This document shows positions 11,027 to 22,668 of a stretch of 59,945 bases of DNA, one piece after another. Numbering within the stretch: position 1 is the first letter of the stretch; the number at the start of each line of letters is the position of its first letter. Below the pieces are notes generated by a model. The model was not told the origin of the DNA. It saw nothing but the letters and a program-made list of their open reading frames with translations, and made no database searches. Source of the stretch: Hortaea werneckii (Eukaryota; Ascomycota; Dothideomycetes; Mycosphaerellales; Teratosphaeriaceae); assembly GCA_037044905.1 (NCBI GenBank), contig JBAOKB010000021.1, positions 1 to 59,945 on the forward strand, given 5' to 3'. The position numbers were made by a program, and so were the translations under genes.

Positions 11027-11621
11027 TAATGACAGGGTTCAAAACAGTGGTATCTTCCAGCTCGTTGTTCCCATGCAATCATGTCGACACTGCTTCTGAT
11101 TGCGTCAGAGAATATGTTTAGCAGTATTGGTTCCACGGTATTCTCAACGTCAACTTCCGCATTGCTGGACCAGGCATTGCATGTATCGTGCCTGGTGCTC
11201 TGCACAACGTTTACATTGTAGACATGTGTGTAAAACACACTGGCTAAGGATCACTAGCCCGCTCCCACAGCAGACCTGTAGACTTAAGTCTGAAACATAG
11301 AACAATTGCAGGTTTAAATTGTATCCATTCACACCAAGGACAGTTGTGCAAAGACTGCCGCACCTTGTGCCCGACGAAAGAGGAGGGGGGAGAGGGCAGG
11401 ACACTGGTCAACCCTACCCAACCCTGCCCAACCCTGATCAACCCTGAAATATTACCTAATCTTGCCCACAGCCAGCAAGCTCGGGCCCAGTTGCATGAAG
11501 CTTCAATCGCGTGTCGCTGAAGCGCGACACATGTACCGCATGCCGAAAGGGATACGAGAGTGAAGACCAGCAGTACACGACACCAGGCATCGATAGCGGC
11601 ATTGGTCGCTCCACTACGAAT
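11027..11621. other. intergenic, 595 bp
   Basis: 3' flank of the HAD gene and ssr4 promoter, including the AACCCT array listed separately. The ORFs here are short or antisense and are not supported. Confidence 0.55.
11410..11445 (+). promoter_or_regulatory. four AACCCT (telobox-like) elements at exact 10-bp spacing
   Basis: AACCCT occurs at 11410, 11420, 11430 and 11440, each separated by 4 variable bases, 180-210 bp before the ssr4 ATG. AACCCT is one register of the telomere repeat and resembles the target of Tbf1/Teb1-type Myb proteins. Function is inferred. Confidence 0.6.
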
Positions 11622-13619
11622 ATGCAGAACCCAAGTCACGGTGTCGCAGGTCCACTGGTAGGTGTAGATCCGTGTTGTCGCATAGCACCCACCACTAACC
11701 GCGCGCAGCAAAACCATGTCCATCTCGTGTCCAGTCACCGATTCCCCCACATACAATCACTGGGGCTCGAGCAGGCGTTTCGATTCCTCATTGATGCCCC
11801 ACAGATTGTCAAGACAATTGCGCCGATGGCCTGGTCCTACATCCAAGCGCCTCAAGATGGCACCCTGTGGCTCGAATGGCTTCCCCCGGAGAAGCATGAG
11901 ACTGGCCGCTTTCCCTCCGACGGGTACGTTTGGGCAGACCAAGAACAGACCTACCATCAAAAGTACGGAGGCTACACAATAGAGATGATGGTCCACACTG
12001 TTGGCTACCGCATGCAGTACGATCAGATGGCGTCCCATGCGCGTACGCGGTATCACTTCGTGGCTAAGGATCCAACCGTGGTCGCTCCAGTTCCCGACCC
12101 TTCCCTATGGATCGTACACTACCACCAGACAGAGCAGCATCGCATGCTGCCCAGTCAGCAGGTGCCATTCCCTCCGCAAGCGCGGCAGCTTCTTGGCGAG
12201 AGACAATGGCTAGAGAGCCAGGGGACGATCGAAAAGAGAGAGTTCATGTTGCATGATCGCCAGCAATGGCCAATGATAGAGGTACCGCGGCGAGGCATGA
12301 GCGCAATGCAAGGCAGACCAATGGGGCAGCCTGGAATGTATGCTCAGGGTGCTCAACAAGCTCGATATCCAAGTTACTATCCACAGCAGACTGCGCACTC
12401 ACCTCAGGCCAAAAGACAAAAGATGAGCCAATCAGTGCCAGGCCCGGCCCCTGATGGGATGCACGACACCAGCATCGAGGACGAGGAGAATACCATGCTA
12501 GGCGACTTCTTCGACCACCTGACGCCCAGAGACATCAGTATGACAAGGTATATGCAGCACCACCGCTGGATGGAGGAAGTATTTTCGTCACCTTACGCAT
12601 CTGCGCAAATCGTACCCATGGACCTGGGACTCGGGCTCATGGGCGAGCTTAAAGGGCTCACCGATGGTATACTGGAGCCGCCCTCACTTGACTTTGGCAC
12701 AGAAGCACCTCCTGGACCAAAGCCGAAAGAGCCCCAGGCTTTCACCAATCTGAAGGAGGAGCAGCTTGTTGAGTTCAATAAGCGCGTCGAGAAACACCTG
12801 GAAAAGGGCCAAGCTGAAATCAAGAGAATGAAGGAAGAGCACGCAAAGAAGATGACCGAATGGAAGAAATCAAAGTCCATCATGGACGCAGAGAAGCGCC
12901 TGCGGTATGCTACCTGGGAGGGCCATGAAAGTGCTACGCCAGCATTTAGACTCGAGGAGCTTCCCACTGTCAATGGAAACGCAGACAATGCAGCAGGCAG
13001 AGAGAAAGTAGAAGATGTGATCAAAAGCGTTGAAAGTGACCTCGGTGTCAAGATCAGGTCGCACAAAGACGCCAGCTTAATCGAGAAAGGTGGCTTGGAG
13101 AAGGACGAGCAACCGCGAAAAGCGGCCACGCAATCAGAGCAGAAGCCGGCTGTATCTGCTCAGCAGCAGCAGCCTCAGGAGCAGTCTCAGCAGCAACAAG
13201 CCAGTGCGTCAAATGGGACCCTGCCGGCACCTCAGATGTACCACGCCGATCCCACTGCAGGAGCTACTGCGAACACTGAACCGCAATCAACGCAGAATGA
13301 CGCCATGACGCCTGGGGTCCAACATGGCCAACAACAACCTCAACAGGAGTCGCTCCAGCAGCAGCAGCAGCAGCAACAGCAACAGCCGCCGCCAAACGCC
13401 AACGCCTCCATGATGCAGACGGGTGACGATTCGATGATGGGCGGAATGGATCTGGACATGAATGATACACCGGTTGACTTCAACGACACACAAGGAATGA
13501 CATCTGCCGGAGCCACACCAGCCCAGACAGCGGGAATGCAAACGCCTGGGGCAGCTGACACACCAGGTCAAGCCTCCACGGGACAGACGCAGCAGCACCA
13601 CCAACAACAGCACCACCAA

Positions 13620-13651
<32 letters not shown>

Positions 13652-13868
13652 AGCGCCCGGGTCACAAGCCGGAACACCTGGTATGGGAGTAGGTGATACC
13701 AGTATGTTCCAGGACGCCACTTTCGACGACTTCACGAGCATTGAGGGTCCTGGTGGGGACGACTTTGTTGATTTCGGGACGGGGGGTGTGGGAGAGGAGA
13801 GCATGTTTGGGGATGCATTGCATGGGATGGATGCTCCTGAGGGTCAGGGAACCGGTGAGGGTCAGTGA
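11622..13868 (+). CDS. ssr4: SWI/SNF (and RSC) complex subunit Ssr4, DUF1750 family, poly-Q
   Basis: Likely two exons, 11622-11657 and 11709-13868 (731 aa). The 51-nt intron (GTAGGT, CTAAC branch, GCAG) has no stop and is a multiple of three, so the frame also reads through it. Splicing brings a 12-residue leader directly to QNHVHLVSSHRFPHIQSLGL. The N-terminal 300 residues match the fungal SWI/SNF Ssr4 (DUF1750) family: FRFLIDAPQIVKTIAPMAW, LWLEWLPPE, then EENTMLGDFFDHLTPRDIS and RWMEEVFSSPYASAQI. A charged coiled-coil-like stretch follows (EFNKRVEKHLEKGQAEIKR). The C-terminal third is low complexity, rich in Gln, with two poly-Q tracts and an acidic, aromatic end (DATFDDFTSIEGPGGDDF) that looks like an activation region. 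It acts in nucleosome remodelling. Confidence 0.85.
13354..13652 (+). repeat. CAG/CAA microsatellites encoding poly-Q in Ssr4
   Basis: Two glutamine-coding tracts, about 13354-13388 and 13588-13652. The second ends in nine uninterrupted CAG units (13623-13649). Likely length-variable between strains. Confidence 0.9.
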
Positions 13869-15972
13869 GACACTCAATAAAAACCTTGCCTCTATTGGGT
13901 TGCGAGGGGCCTAGAACAACAACCCAACAATCAATTTGAGTGAGCAGAGTGGCGAGGTGATTTTCATTTGCAGACAGCCCATGCATACCTACTTCCATAT
14001 ATCTCTACTAGCCTTAAGATGTCTTGGACTTGTATGACGGAGCGAGGTCCGGAGCGCCAGCACCGCCGCGCTGGCTCCTTGATCTCACACCGCCACCAGG
14101 TTGGTACAGTACTGTGTATGGAATAATAACTCTGACGTGGTTTTCCTCGAATCACTACTGCCCATGTCCCCAGATCACGGATCTCGCCTATATGCCACTT
14201 GCGGAAAAGCTTGTTCTGGTCGTGCGAGACATAACGTCGATGCTCATATGACATGGCTACTATTGGCAAGGGTTACCCATGGCACATATTATACTTGCTG
14301 ATTCATGCCCGTCACCACCATCGTGGATCGAAGGGATCATGGAGTCGGGAACACGTGAGGAGGCTGAACGCAAATGGGACCGGACTGTCCGCAGGTCACG
14401 CAAGGGATAAAGCTTCAATTCGCTCCTTCCTATCAGGGTAAAGACGGCGTAGGTGTCAGCTGACTGGGGAGCGATGCGCCGTCACGGCACAGCACTTTGC
14501 ACTTTGATTGATGAGGGAACAATCGATGCAGGGATCAGGTACGTAGCCTCTCGGCGTGGCGGCCGGAGGGCATGCCCGATCGGCCCAATGCCCAGATCAA
14601 CCGCTGGGTGCCGACGGCGTCGGGGCGATCAAGCGAAAGGAAACGTCGTTGCCGTGTAACAGGTGTTGGGGGGAGGAGCTGTTGGGCCGCTGGGCATTTC
14701 AGGGCGTCACGTCCCAGCTTCACAACTGCTACTACTACTACCGCTGCCGACCGGCCCTTGGTTCAGGCGTTGTCTCAACAGAGAAGCCCAGGCGGTTAAA
14801 GATTCCCCCATGCAAGATGAGGCGCTCTTTCGAGGAGTGTTTCACGTCTGAAGCTGGGGAATCTACGTAACTCTGGGCGTGTTCGTCTATCTCGCCGCCA
14901 GTCCTATCTAAGAGATTGTAAAGCTCTTACGTGGGACTTCGGTGGCCATGCCGCGTTGACGGGCGCCGACACGCGTCAACGGTACGCCTCTGAGGCAGTG
15001 TTTATATCAATAGATACCAGTCGGTGGCGATGATTGTTGGGACAGCGGGCAGGTCGCACTGAGTCGCTTCGGAGTCAGTGCAATGCACATTGTTGGTTGA
15101 AAATAATGACGGGGAGAAAATGAAATCGCGGCCGCTACCAGTCTGCTCTGCCCTGCCCATCCGATCCACAGCCGGTGTCCCATGCATTCCCCGCTTTATC
15201 CATCGGTACCGCAGTTGCCCTCCCACTACCTCCTACGACTCCCTACTTTGTCGAGATACCGACAGACGGTCAGCTGCAATGCCCGTTTACTGATAGCCTG
15301 CATGAGAAGCGTTCGCACTTCTGCAAGGCCACATTAGCTCCGTCGCTTTCCTGCGACGGCTGCAGCGTGGTGGTAAGGATGGACTGCGACGGGGGCGACC
15401 ATCCGTCGGCTGTAGTCCACGACTCAACCGCTTTGAAAAGCCTCAGTTTAGACGCCTGGGGATTGTGCGGGCGGGCCGCGGTACACTGCTTCCACTACGC
15501 TGGGGCGAGCTAGTGCTACTCATGGTCGCTCACTAAGCACTCAAGGGTCTGCCTGCTGGACTAGTATAGTACATATAGTAATACAGCACTGTGTCATCGA
15601 AGGAATACCGATGGGCGGTACGGAGGGAGGAACGTGAAGCAGCAGTGTGACATCCTACAGAGTATACGTCTGCGCCCGCGGGTTGACCGGCAATGTACCC
15701 TCTACAGTAGAGGCTATAGGTTCCCTCAAAAACGTGTCGCCGAAAACTCTTGTGTCATGCATAATACTGCGAACACAGCAGGGCTCGCTAGCTGAGAATG
15801 TGGAGAGACTGGCGCACCATAATGCCCGAACCCTTGCAAGCGTCCAGCCCTTTTTGGCCGGCCATGCTTCCGGCACCATCTCCGTACCCCTCCCAGCTAC
15901 CAGCAGCGGCAGGAGCCCGGATGGATCAAACGCTTGTCGATTGCCGGGGACGACGGACCAGGGTTCTGATAG

Positions 15973-15991
15973 AAAAAAAAAAAAAAAAAAA
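15973..15991 (+). repeat. A19 homopolymer
   Basis: Nineteen consecutive A in non-coding DNA; no adjacent target-site duplication was seen. Confidence 0.95.
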
Positions 15992-16934
15992 GGGAAAAGA
16001 TAGAGCGATTGCAGGATCGTCTCCAGATGCCTGCGAATGTGACAGTTGCAGTCGCTCGACTCGCCAAGCCCAGCAACTGATTCGGTTGGCACTTTGGGTA
16101 GCTGGACTAGGAGGGGTTTACAGCCCAGCAGAAGTGGGAGAGGTAACAGGGGAGAGACAGAAGAACTGGAAATCTTTTTATGCTCTAGATTGTTTTGGGT
16201 GCGCGATGACTGTAGATCATTCACATGGCGTTCATCCGTTCCGGCTCACCTTTTCGTCTGTAGGGAAGCTACGTTGTATCGATGCCTTTAGAGATGCTCC
16301 GGATTCACCAGGTCGCGTTTGCTGGCAGCGAGGCAAAGGTTCTCCCCACCTCCTTCAGCAACCTTCCAGGAGGGTGGTTTGAGGGTCTCAGCATCTCACG
16401 TGGCCAGACTGTGACATGACTATCATTATTACTGGGGATTGCCGTATGAACGTCGGCCAATCTCCCGCAATCTAACAATGATGAGCACCCATGAGTATTA
16501 TGCTCACGGCTAGCGTCAGACAAGCTTGCAACGGCATTATTATTATGGTGAGGATGATGATGATGATGGCGCACGTGTGGTGCAGCTGTCAAGGCTCATG
16601 GCTCATGCAAGTGAGGATTTGAGTGTGTTTGTGTATGTGTGTGTGTGTATGTATAAGATGTCGTGTGTATATGGTGTGACGTGACCAACTCAGGTCGAAT
16701 GCATGCATATTGCCACACTTTAAGGCAGCTCAGCGACCGTCAGGCTCGCGTCCCTTTCATCACTGCTGCGTGTGCACCAACCCTTTTCCTTATTAGCGTG
16801 TCGAGATGCGTGTTCCGGGCGAGGAGTGGAACAAGTCAGGTCACACAGCACCGGTGAATTCTGAGGCCCAACGGGGCGCCGTCACTGGTTCGGCTTTGGG
16901 AACGTGTCGGTCGTGTGTAGCTCAATTTTTTTCT

Positions 16935-16955
16935 CCGCCGCCGCCGCCGCCGCCG
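16935..16955 (+). repeat. (CCG)7 microsatellite
   Basis: Seven CCG units preceded by a T-run and followed by imperfect TCG/CCG units, in the presumed upstream region of RAS2. Confidence 0.9.
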
Positions 16956-17752
16956 TCGCCGTCGCCCGACAGCGGGCAGAGATTACAGCCCTTTAGAATA
17001 GAGTGGACTGAGTGGGCAGCAGCAGGTGTAGCCTACTGTACGGCGGTGCGCCGTGCGGTGCGGGTGCCCTACTGGACTAGCTTTCCCGCATCCATCGGTG
17101 CAGTTGGGTGCCGTGCATCGCATCCCTCTTCTTGTCTCGAACTAGAACCGGCCGGCTTGCTTTCGCTTTCGCTAGCAGCCGGCATTGGCTTTTCCCTGAA
17201 CTGCTGCTGCTGCCACTACTGCTACTACTGCTGTTGCTGCTCTGCTCCTCCGCCGCACACGAACAAGCTCTCGAACCGCATCACACTTCACTTCACCTCC
17301 CCGACCTTTGCTCTTCATCCACCCCTCTCCCTCTACCGCGCCACATCCCCTACCTCGCCATACGCCAAGTGCCCATTCTCATTCTCATTGCTCACTCACT
17401 CCACACCACCTGTACCGGTCGAGATCGCCAACGGGTCCCGCCGGTCCTGTCCCAGGCATCACCAACACATCACGCCCCCCTGTGCCGCCTGTGGCCGGAC
17501 ATTCGCCAGGGTCCTGCAGTTGGTTCACCCCTCCAACTCCTCTCATCACTCGGCGCGCTCCACAGCGCTCGCAGTGCACCCGACGGAAAGGGTCCGTTGA
17601 CGTACGGCACGTGGTTCTCTCTGCGGGGGAGCGCAGACAGCCTGCGTACCTGAAGACCGTCTTCATCGTACCCTGGACAGCATCTGTCTGCGACCGTCTG
17701 ACGGCTTGCGAGCTTCTTACTAGTTCCCACCGAGCTGCGCGACGTCGCCATC

Positions 17753-18556
17753 ATGTCTCACGGGAAAATGACGCTGTACAAGCTGGTGGTGTTGGGTGAC
17801 GGCGGCGTGGGAAAGACAGCTTTAACGATACAGGTGCGTATGAACGAAGCATGTCGCATGGATGCCGCTGCTGACCGCCAATAATAGCTCTGTCTGAATC
17901 ACTTCGTGGAGACCTACGACCCTACCATCGAAGACTCTTACCGCAAGCAAGTCCAGATCGACGGTCAGTCGTGCATGCTTGAAGTCCTCGACACTGCTGG
18001 CCAAGAGGAGTACACAGCACTGCGGGACCAGTGGATCCGAGACGGAGAAGGGTTCGTGCTCGTCTACTCCATCTCATCACGATCATCCTTCTCGCGCATA
18101 CAAAAGTTCCATCACCAGATACAACGGGTCAAAGACTCTGCAGCGGCTGGTTCTCCGACATATCCTGGGTCGCCATTGTCGGCAACCATGGGCAGCTCAG
18201 CTTTTGGGCCCGCTCCAGTCATGCTGGTAGGGAACAAGTGCGACAGAGTCACGGAGAGAGAAGTCTCAACGCAGGAAGGCAGTGCTCTGGCCAAGCAGAT
18301 GAACTGCGACTTTGTCGAGGCTTCAGCTAAGAATTGTGTGAATGTGGAAAAGGCATTCTTTGACGTGGTACGGCAACTTCGACGCCAGCGAGCCAGCGCT
18401 CCACGGGACTCCGAGAAAGGTCGGTCGCACCATAACGACAGTTCGCGGGAGAAGCATAGGGACCCAGACCGCTATTACAACCCGACCAGGGTGCGGAGAC
18501 CGAGGGACAGAGAACGGGGAGGCAGATCTAAGGGCTCAAAATGCGTCATTCTATGA
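17753..18556 (+). CDS. RAS2: RAS2/RasB-type small GTPase
   Basis: Two exons, 17753-17833 and 17888-18556, phase 0 (249 aa). The 54-nt intron has a GTGCGT donor and an ATAG acceptor. G-boxes: GDGGVGKTA (P-loop), YDPTIEDSY (switch I), DTAGQEEY (switch II), NKCD and EASAK. Between the switch region and NKCD lies an inserted loop (SAAAGSPTYPGSPLSATMG) typical of the filamentous-fungal RAS2/RasB group. The C-terminal region is hypervariable, Arg/His/Ser rich, and ends in CAAX box CVIL; the final Leu favours geranylgeranylation by family rules. RasB-type GTPases control polarity, growth and virulence-related development in other fungi. A long gene-free region precedes it. Confidence 0.95.
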
Positions 18557-20202
18557 ACAACTGGAAAATTTACGCTGTCATCTGGCGCATACGAGCGCTG
18601 CGGCAGCTCTTCAACCACACTCTCACTTAGCACTGAGCTGCACGGTCGTGACCAGTCTGCTCGGTTGAAAAGTGGCACGTTCACTTCCAGATTCTGCCCG
18701 CAGACAATATATGCACGTGCTGCTTCCGGCAAAGCTCGCAGGAACGCGGCAAACGTGCTCGGCTCCACACCTTATCACCAGCCTTGGTCACGCGAAATCC
18801 AGGTATCGCAGGCTGGGTTGGAAGTTGGAACGCAGTCGGAAGACGATCTTCATTTGCTCCAGCGCATCCCAGGGCAAGGGATTTCCCACGCCACAATGGC
18901 AGGGATTTTGTGGCACTGGCCAGTTTACCCGGTAGGCGAGCCCATGCACACGCGCCGATCAGCGTAGCCGACTCGTGGTGTCCACGCGAGGGTTGCAGTG
19001 GTCCAAGGGACTCGATAGTGGCTCGAAAGTAGCTTGGCAGTCGGCATGCCTCCGTGGGAGGTGGCAGCCTTTCCCCTCACAAGCACGCGAGCGATGCGCC
19101 ACCTTTCTGTGACAGGGCCAGTGAAGCGTCTTTGTGGGGCTGCGATTGCTGAGGAGCATTACGGTCTCTTTTCATGAAATGGCTCGTCACTGTTTGGAAA
19201 GAGAAAGCGGCTGCACTGGTTGCTGACCGGCATGGAGGGGATAATGTGGAGACTTTTGCTGCGTCTTAAGTTACGAGCCAACTCTCGACAAAATTCACGA
19301 CGAGACTATATGAAAAGTTTTTTCAACGTGTAATCAATATGGTACAGAATGAACAAAATTCCCTGACGAGCTCTCGCTACCTGTTCTTAGGGCTCACAAT
19401 GTCCACTGTCGTGTCTTCTAAAGCGTCTCATTTACGCCGCATTTGTGGCAATGCTATCATCTCCTACAGTATGGTAAGCGACCTTTTCTGCCTTCCTACA
19501 ATAGACTCCGCTTTACGGAGGAGCACGCTTCTTCTTCTTCTTCTTCGTACCAACACTGCAATATTGTTGCTCTACCCAATAAGACGATTGGCAGCATTTA
19601 TTTTCAATCAAGACCATGTCAAGATGACGCTCTTGTCACGTTACGCGAACATAGGCTATTCCCAATGTCGCGATCTATTGCGGTCAAGGGGCCAGGTACT
19701 GCTGGCCCCCGGACCGCCGCGCCGATCGAGCGACCTGGGAATGGGATGAGCGTTACGGTGAAGTGAAGTGCATTCTATCGAAGTTGGAATGTTGGGATCG
19801 ACGCTGGGGGGGTTTTCTAGTCGGGGAGGGGGGCGGCAGTCGTGTGTTCCATCACTTGGAGAATTGTGCACTCTCTCCTCCGATGGGAGGGAGGCACCTT
19901 AACGAATGACATCGATGGGAGAGGCGGCATACTCGCCCGTCAGCTCATCCAGGTCTCTACGGAATGCTTCTCACAGTGCCACCACGTTGTGGACGCGCTC
20001 ACGGACGGCAAGGCAACGAAAGGTCAGTAGGTAGAGCGGCTTGCGTCAAAGCGAGCGAAATTTCACTCAATCGACTCGGCAGTATTATTTGGTCAAACAC
20101 GAACGGTCTCTCGTCTGAAAAGAAGACGTATTGGCCTTGATTGGACTTGAGGAGACTGTTTGATTAACCTGCTGGCTTGCTTCATTGGATGCCTTAAATT
20201 GC
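18557..20202. other. intergenic, 1.6 kb, convergent 3' flanks
   Basis: Between the RAS2 stop and the permease stop. A CTTCTT microsatellite sits near 19530. A 136-codon ORF at 19339-19749 has no domain. No RNA gene seen. Confidence 0.55.
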
Positions 20203-21990
20203 TCATGCCTTGGAGCTAGTGAATCTTGGCTCGTGGTCACTGTTTCCGCCTTTTTCGCCATCAACCGTCACCTCTTCAGCGTCTAACACATTGCTTGGTG
20301 CTATCCCCAGTCTCATGGCCTCGTCCGATGCGAATGTCTCGTATACATCGACGTCATCAGCAACACCAAGACCAGGCGGTGGCGCCATCGTATTCAGGGC
20401 CCAATGCGTGAGGAAGCTGACAGTGAAACCCAGCGGGTAGGCAAGGTAGTAAAGGTCCGTACACGCTCGCGGTACAGTGACGTGTGGCGTAACCGCATGA
20501 GCAAATCCGGGTATGAGGTAGGCCCATCCGATCACCCATGATAGAAAGCTGCGCCAGTTGATGCCGTACCAGTAGTGATACAGGCCTTCCTTCCGCGGGT
20601 GGTAGAGGTCTGTGAGCTTAACTCTGCGTTGTCGAAGCACCCAATATTCACAGACCATGATGCCTGTCAGCGGCCCCAGGAAGACACTATAAGCGTTCAG
20701 CACGCTGATAAAGGTCGCCGCCGACGAGAGTAGCTGCCAGGGACACAACGCGATCGAGATGACAAGACCGATGTAGGAGCCTCTGCGGATGTTCACGTAG
20801 CTGGGTATCAAGCCGCTGAAGTCCATGCCAAAGGAGAACGCGTTATCGATTGTGTTGATCGCGAGCTGACAGACGACCAGGCCGCAGCCTGCAAAGAAAG
20901 CTGCAGCGCGTGACTTTGCATTGTAGTCCGTGTCAAGCCACTTCTGGATAAGATCGGGTGGGTTCCTGCCGACAGTCAATACTCACTTCAGTTTCCTCTG
21001 CGAGCCGGCGGTTAGCATACCAGATCGCTTCACCATATATCCTTTGTGTAGCAGAAGAAGCCAAGCACCCGCAGACTGGTAAAATAGCTCCAAAGCCAAT
21101 GATGGATATCCATTGACCAAGTACTTGGTCGCCCGGCTTGCGAGCAAAGCGAGAATAGTCCATTTGATTCGTCAAGCCGACCGCTATGCTGCCGATCGTC
21201 GTTGTGACGCCCGAGACAATGCCCCAGCCCAGCTCGGAAGATCCAGTGGCGGAAGCTGGCGCCGAAACAAGGGGACCTGCGCCGTCTGCGGCTGACAGTG
21301 ACCAGATCATCATGCTGAGTAGCGTGATCACTAATATTACATTGGACCACAGCACAACATACTTGATGCCTTCTGGCCGAACGTACAGGAGCGGAGCCAT
21401 GATGACATTGAACAATACCCAGCCGATAAATTGCTTTGTGTTCATATTGGCCGACGCTGGGAAATGGTTCGACATGTGCTGGAAGCTTGGAAAGATTGAG
21501 GCAAGGACATTCTGAACGCAGAGTCCGCCTGTCCATGATTGAACCGCGAACCAGACGAGGCTCAGGACAAGACGCTGGAGCAAGGCGATGTACTGGCCGT
21601 AGACACCCCAGACGTAGCGGCTGGCGACCGGGAAGCTGGGCCCTCCAGCGTTAGTGCTTTGGTAATGCTGCTGGACGACGCCACTCACCCGATATGCCAT
21701 TCAGCGCCTACGTAGCCATTGAAGACTGCGACTGCGGCGATGATGAACTTGCCGATGATGATCGCGACCACTGCTTGCCAGACCGAGATGCCAGCTGAGA
21801 CGAGAGAGGCACCCAGTTGCCAATTGCTGATGCAGATCTGGTTGATGGCCCAGAAGGAGACATAGGCCCATCTTGTCCATGTGCGACGATGAGGAGGGAG
21901 GGGACGAATGTCATCGTTGATCCAGATGTTGGAGATGGTGCGGGAGGATGAAGGCACGCGGAGGAACTCGAGGATGCTGTGGAAGCTCAT
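20203..21990 (-). CDS. NCS1-family permease (uracil/uridine/allantoin type)
   Basis: Three exons, 21990-21689, 21635-21021 and 20965-20203 (559 aa). Introns of 53 and 55 nt both restore split Gly and Trp codons, giving AEWHIG-FPVASRYVWG and GEAIW-NPPDLIQKW, which match the family. About 12 membrane segments are visible. Family features are the N-terminal NDDIRPLPPHRRTW, NWQLGASLVSAGIS in helix 1, and GLTNQMDYSRFARKPGD in the middle. NCS1 carriers are plasma-membrane proton symporters for nucleobases, nucleosides, allantoin or hydantoins; the fungal Fur-like branch fits best. The exact substrate cannot be read. It diverges from a hydantoinase-family enzyme 678 bp away, suggesting uptake of a cyclic ureide or amide for that enzyme. 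Confidence 0.88.
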
Positions 21991-22668
21991 GATGTGCTCA
22001 GAATGTGTAGATTCACGAGCATCTGACAGAGGTTGAACTCGAGTCGTCGTTCACCTTTGGCGGCTTTGCTATAACTATACCAGTGCCCAGGCATCTTCTG
22101 GACCGCAAGATAGGCAAATGTTGCCGTGGACGCATGCTAGGGACGCTTAGGACATCGAATGGATGTGATCTACCAATGCTCTTGCTTGGACGGTACCGTG
22201 ATACTTTCTGATGTCTTGCCATAATGGAACTGCAGGGGTTCGAATGGTACGGGCAAGGTCGTCCGCCGAAGGAGTGATAAGGTCGGCTACAGCCCGGCAT
22301 TCAGGGCCCCACTTCCGCTCCGGCTTTGGACCGCGAAGTGAAGTGAAGTTCTTCCGGTTGGACATGGCAGACAGGGTAATAAGTCCAATGCTGCTTCACA
22401 GCCCACTACGGCTACGACAGCTTGTGCCAAGCGGTGCGTGACCATTTCCGACAATGGCCGCGTCCTCTCGGGCAGAAGCAGCTCGCGGCGCGCAAGGCAT
22501 CGGCCAGGGTGATCTTAGGCGGAGGTAGTGGAGCTACGGTGGTCGACAGCAGCTATCGAGAAAGTGCAATACTGTGAGCGAAACCGTTGTGTCTTGTCAC
22601 TGAGCCGCAGGCTATCTGGCCTTTCTGTGGCGTAGCTAGGGAGTAAAGAGGGTTCTCAGAGTTAAAAC
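21991..22668. promoter_or_regulatory. divergent promoter with four HGATAR (AreA/NIT2-type) sites
   Basis: Sites matching HGATAR lie at 22108-22113 (AGATAG), 22275-22280 (TGATAA), 22553-22558 (reverse CGATAG) and 22612-22617 (reverse AGATAG). They sit between the permease and hydantoinase start codons. Nitrogen-repression control by an AreA-type factor is inferred. Confidence 0.55.

Larger units (their letters stand above)
13869..17752. other. gene-poor region, 3.9 kb, upstream of RAS2
   Basis: No supportable gene. It holds simple repeats: an A19 run (15973-15991), a GT-rich stretch (16620-16675), GAT repeats near 16550, seven CCG units (16935-16955) and CTG/CTA triplets near 17212-17240. The last 450 bp are pyrimidine rich and look like a long RAS2 5' leader. 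ORFs of up to 264 codons here arise from these skewed tracts. Confidence 0.6.

Noticed and set aside
11400..11450. interstitial telomere remnant
   Set aside because: AACCCT units are separated by 4 variable bases, not contiguous CCCTAA; a regulatory array fits better.
13287..13652. minus-strand poly-Leu ORFs
   Set aside because: Antisense reading of the CAG repeats in ssr4.
15973..15991. poly(A) tail of a retroposed element
   Set aside because: No flanking target-site duplication or upstream element sequence was seen.
16806..17653. two long overlapping ORFs (264 and 181 codons) upstream of RAS2
   Set aside because: Low-complexity products of pyrimidine-rich DNA and triplet repeats; no domain, and they sit in the likely RAS2 leader.
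20966..20986. 21-nt intron in the NCS1 permease (GTGAGT to GGCAG)
   Set aside because: Too short to splice; a 55-nt intron 20966-21020 restores the conserved GEAIWNPPDL junction.
22230..22250. tRNA B-box-like GGTTCGAATGG
   Set aside because: The CC end is missing and no A-box or cloverleaf could be drawn around it.
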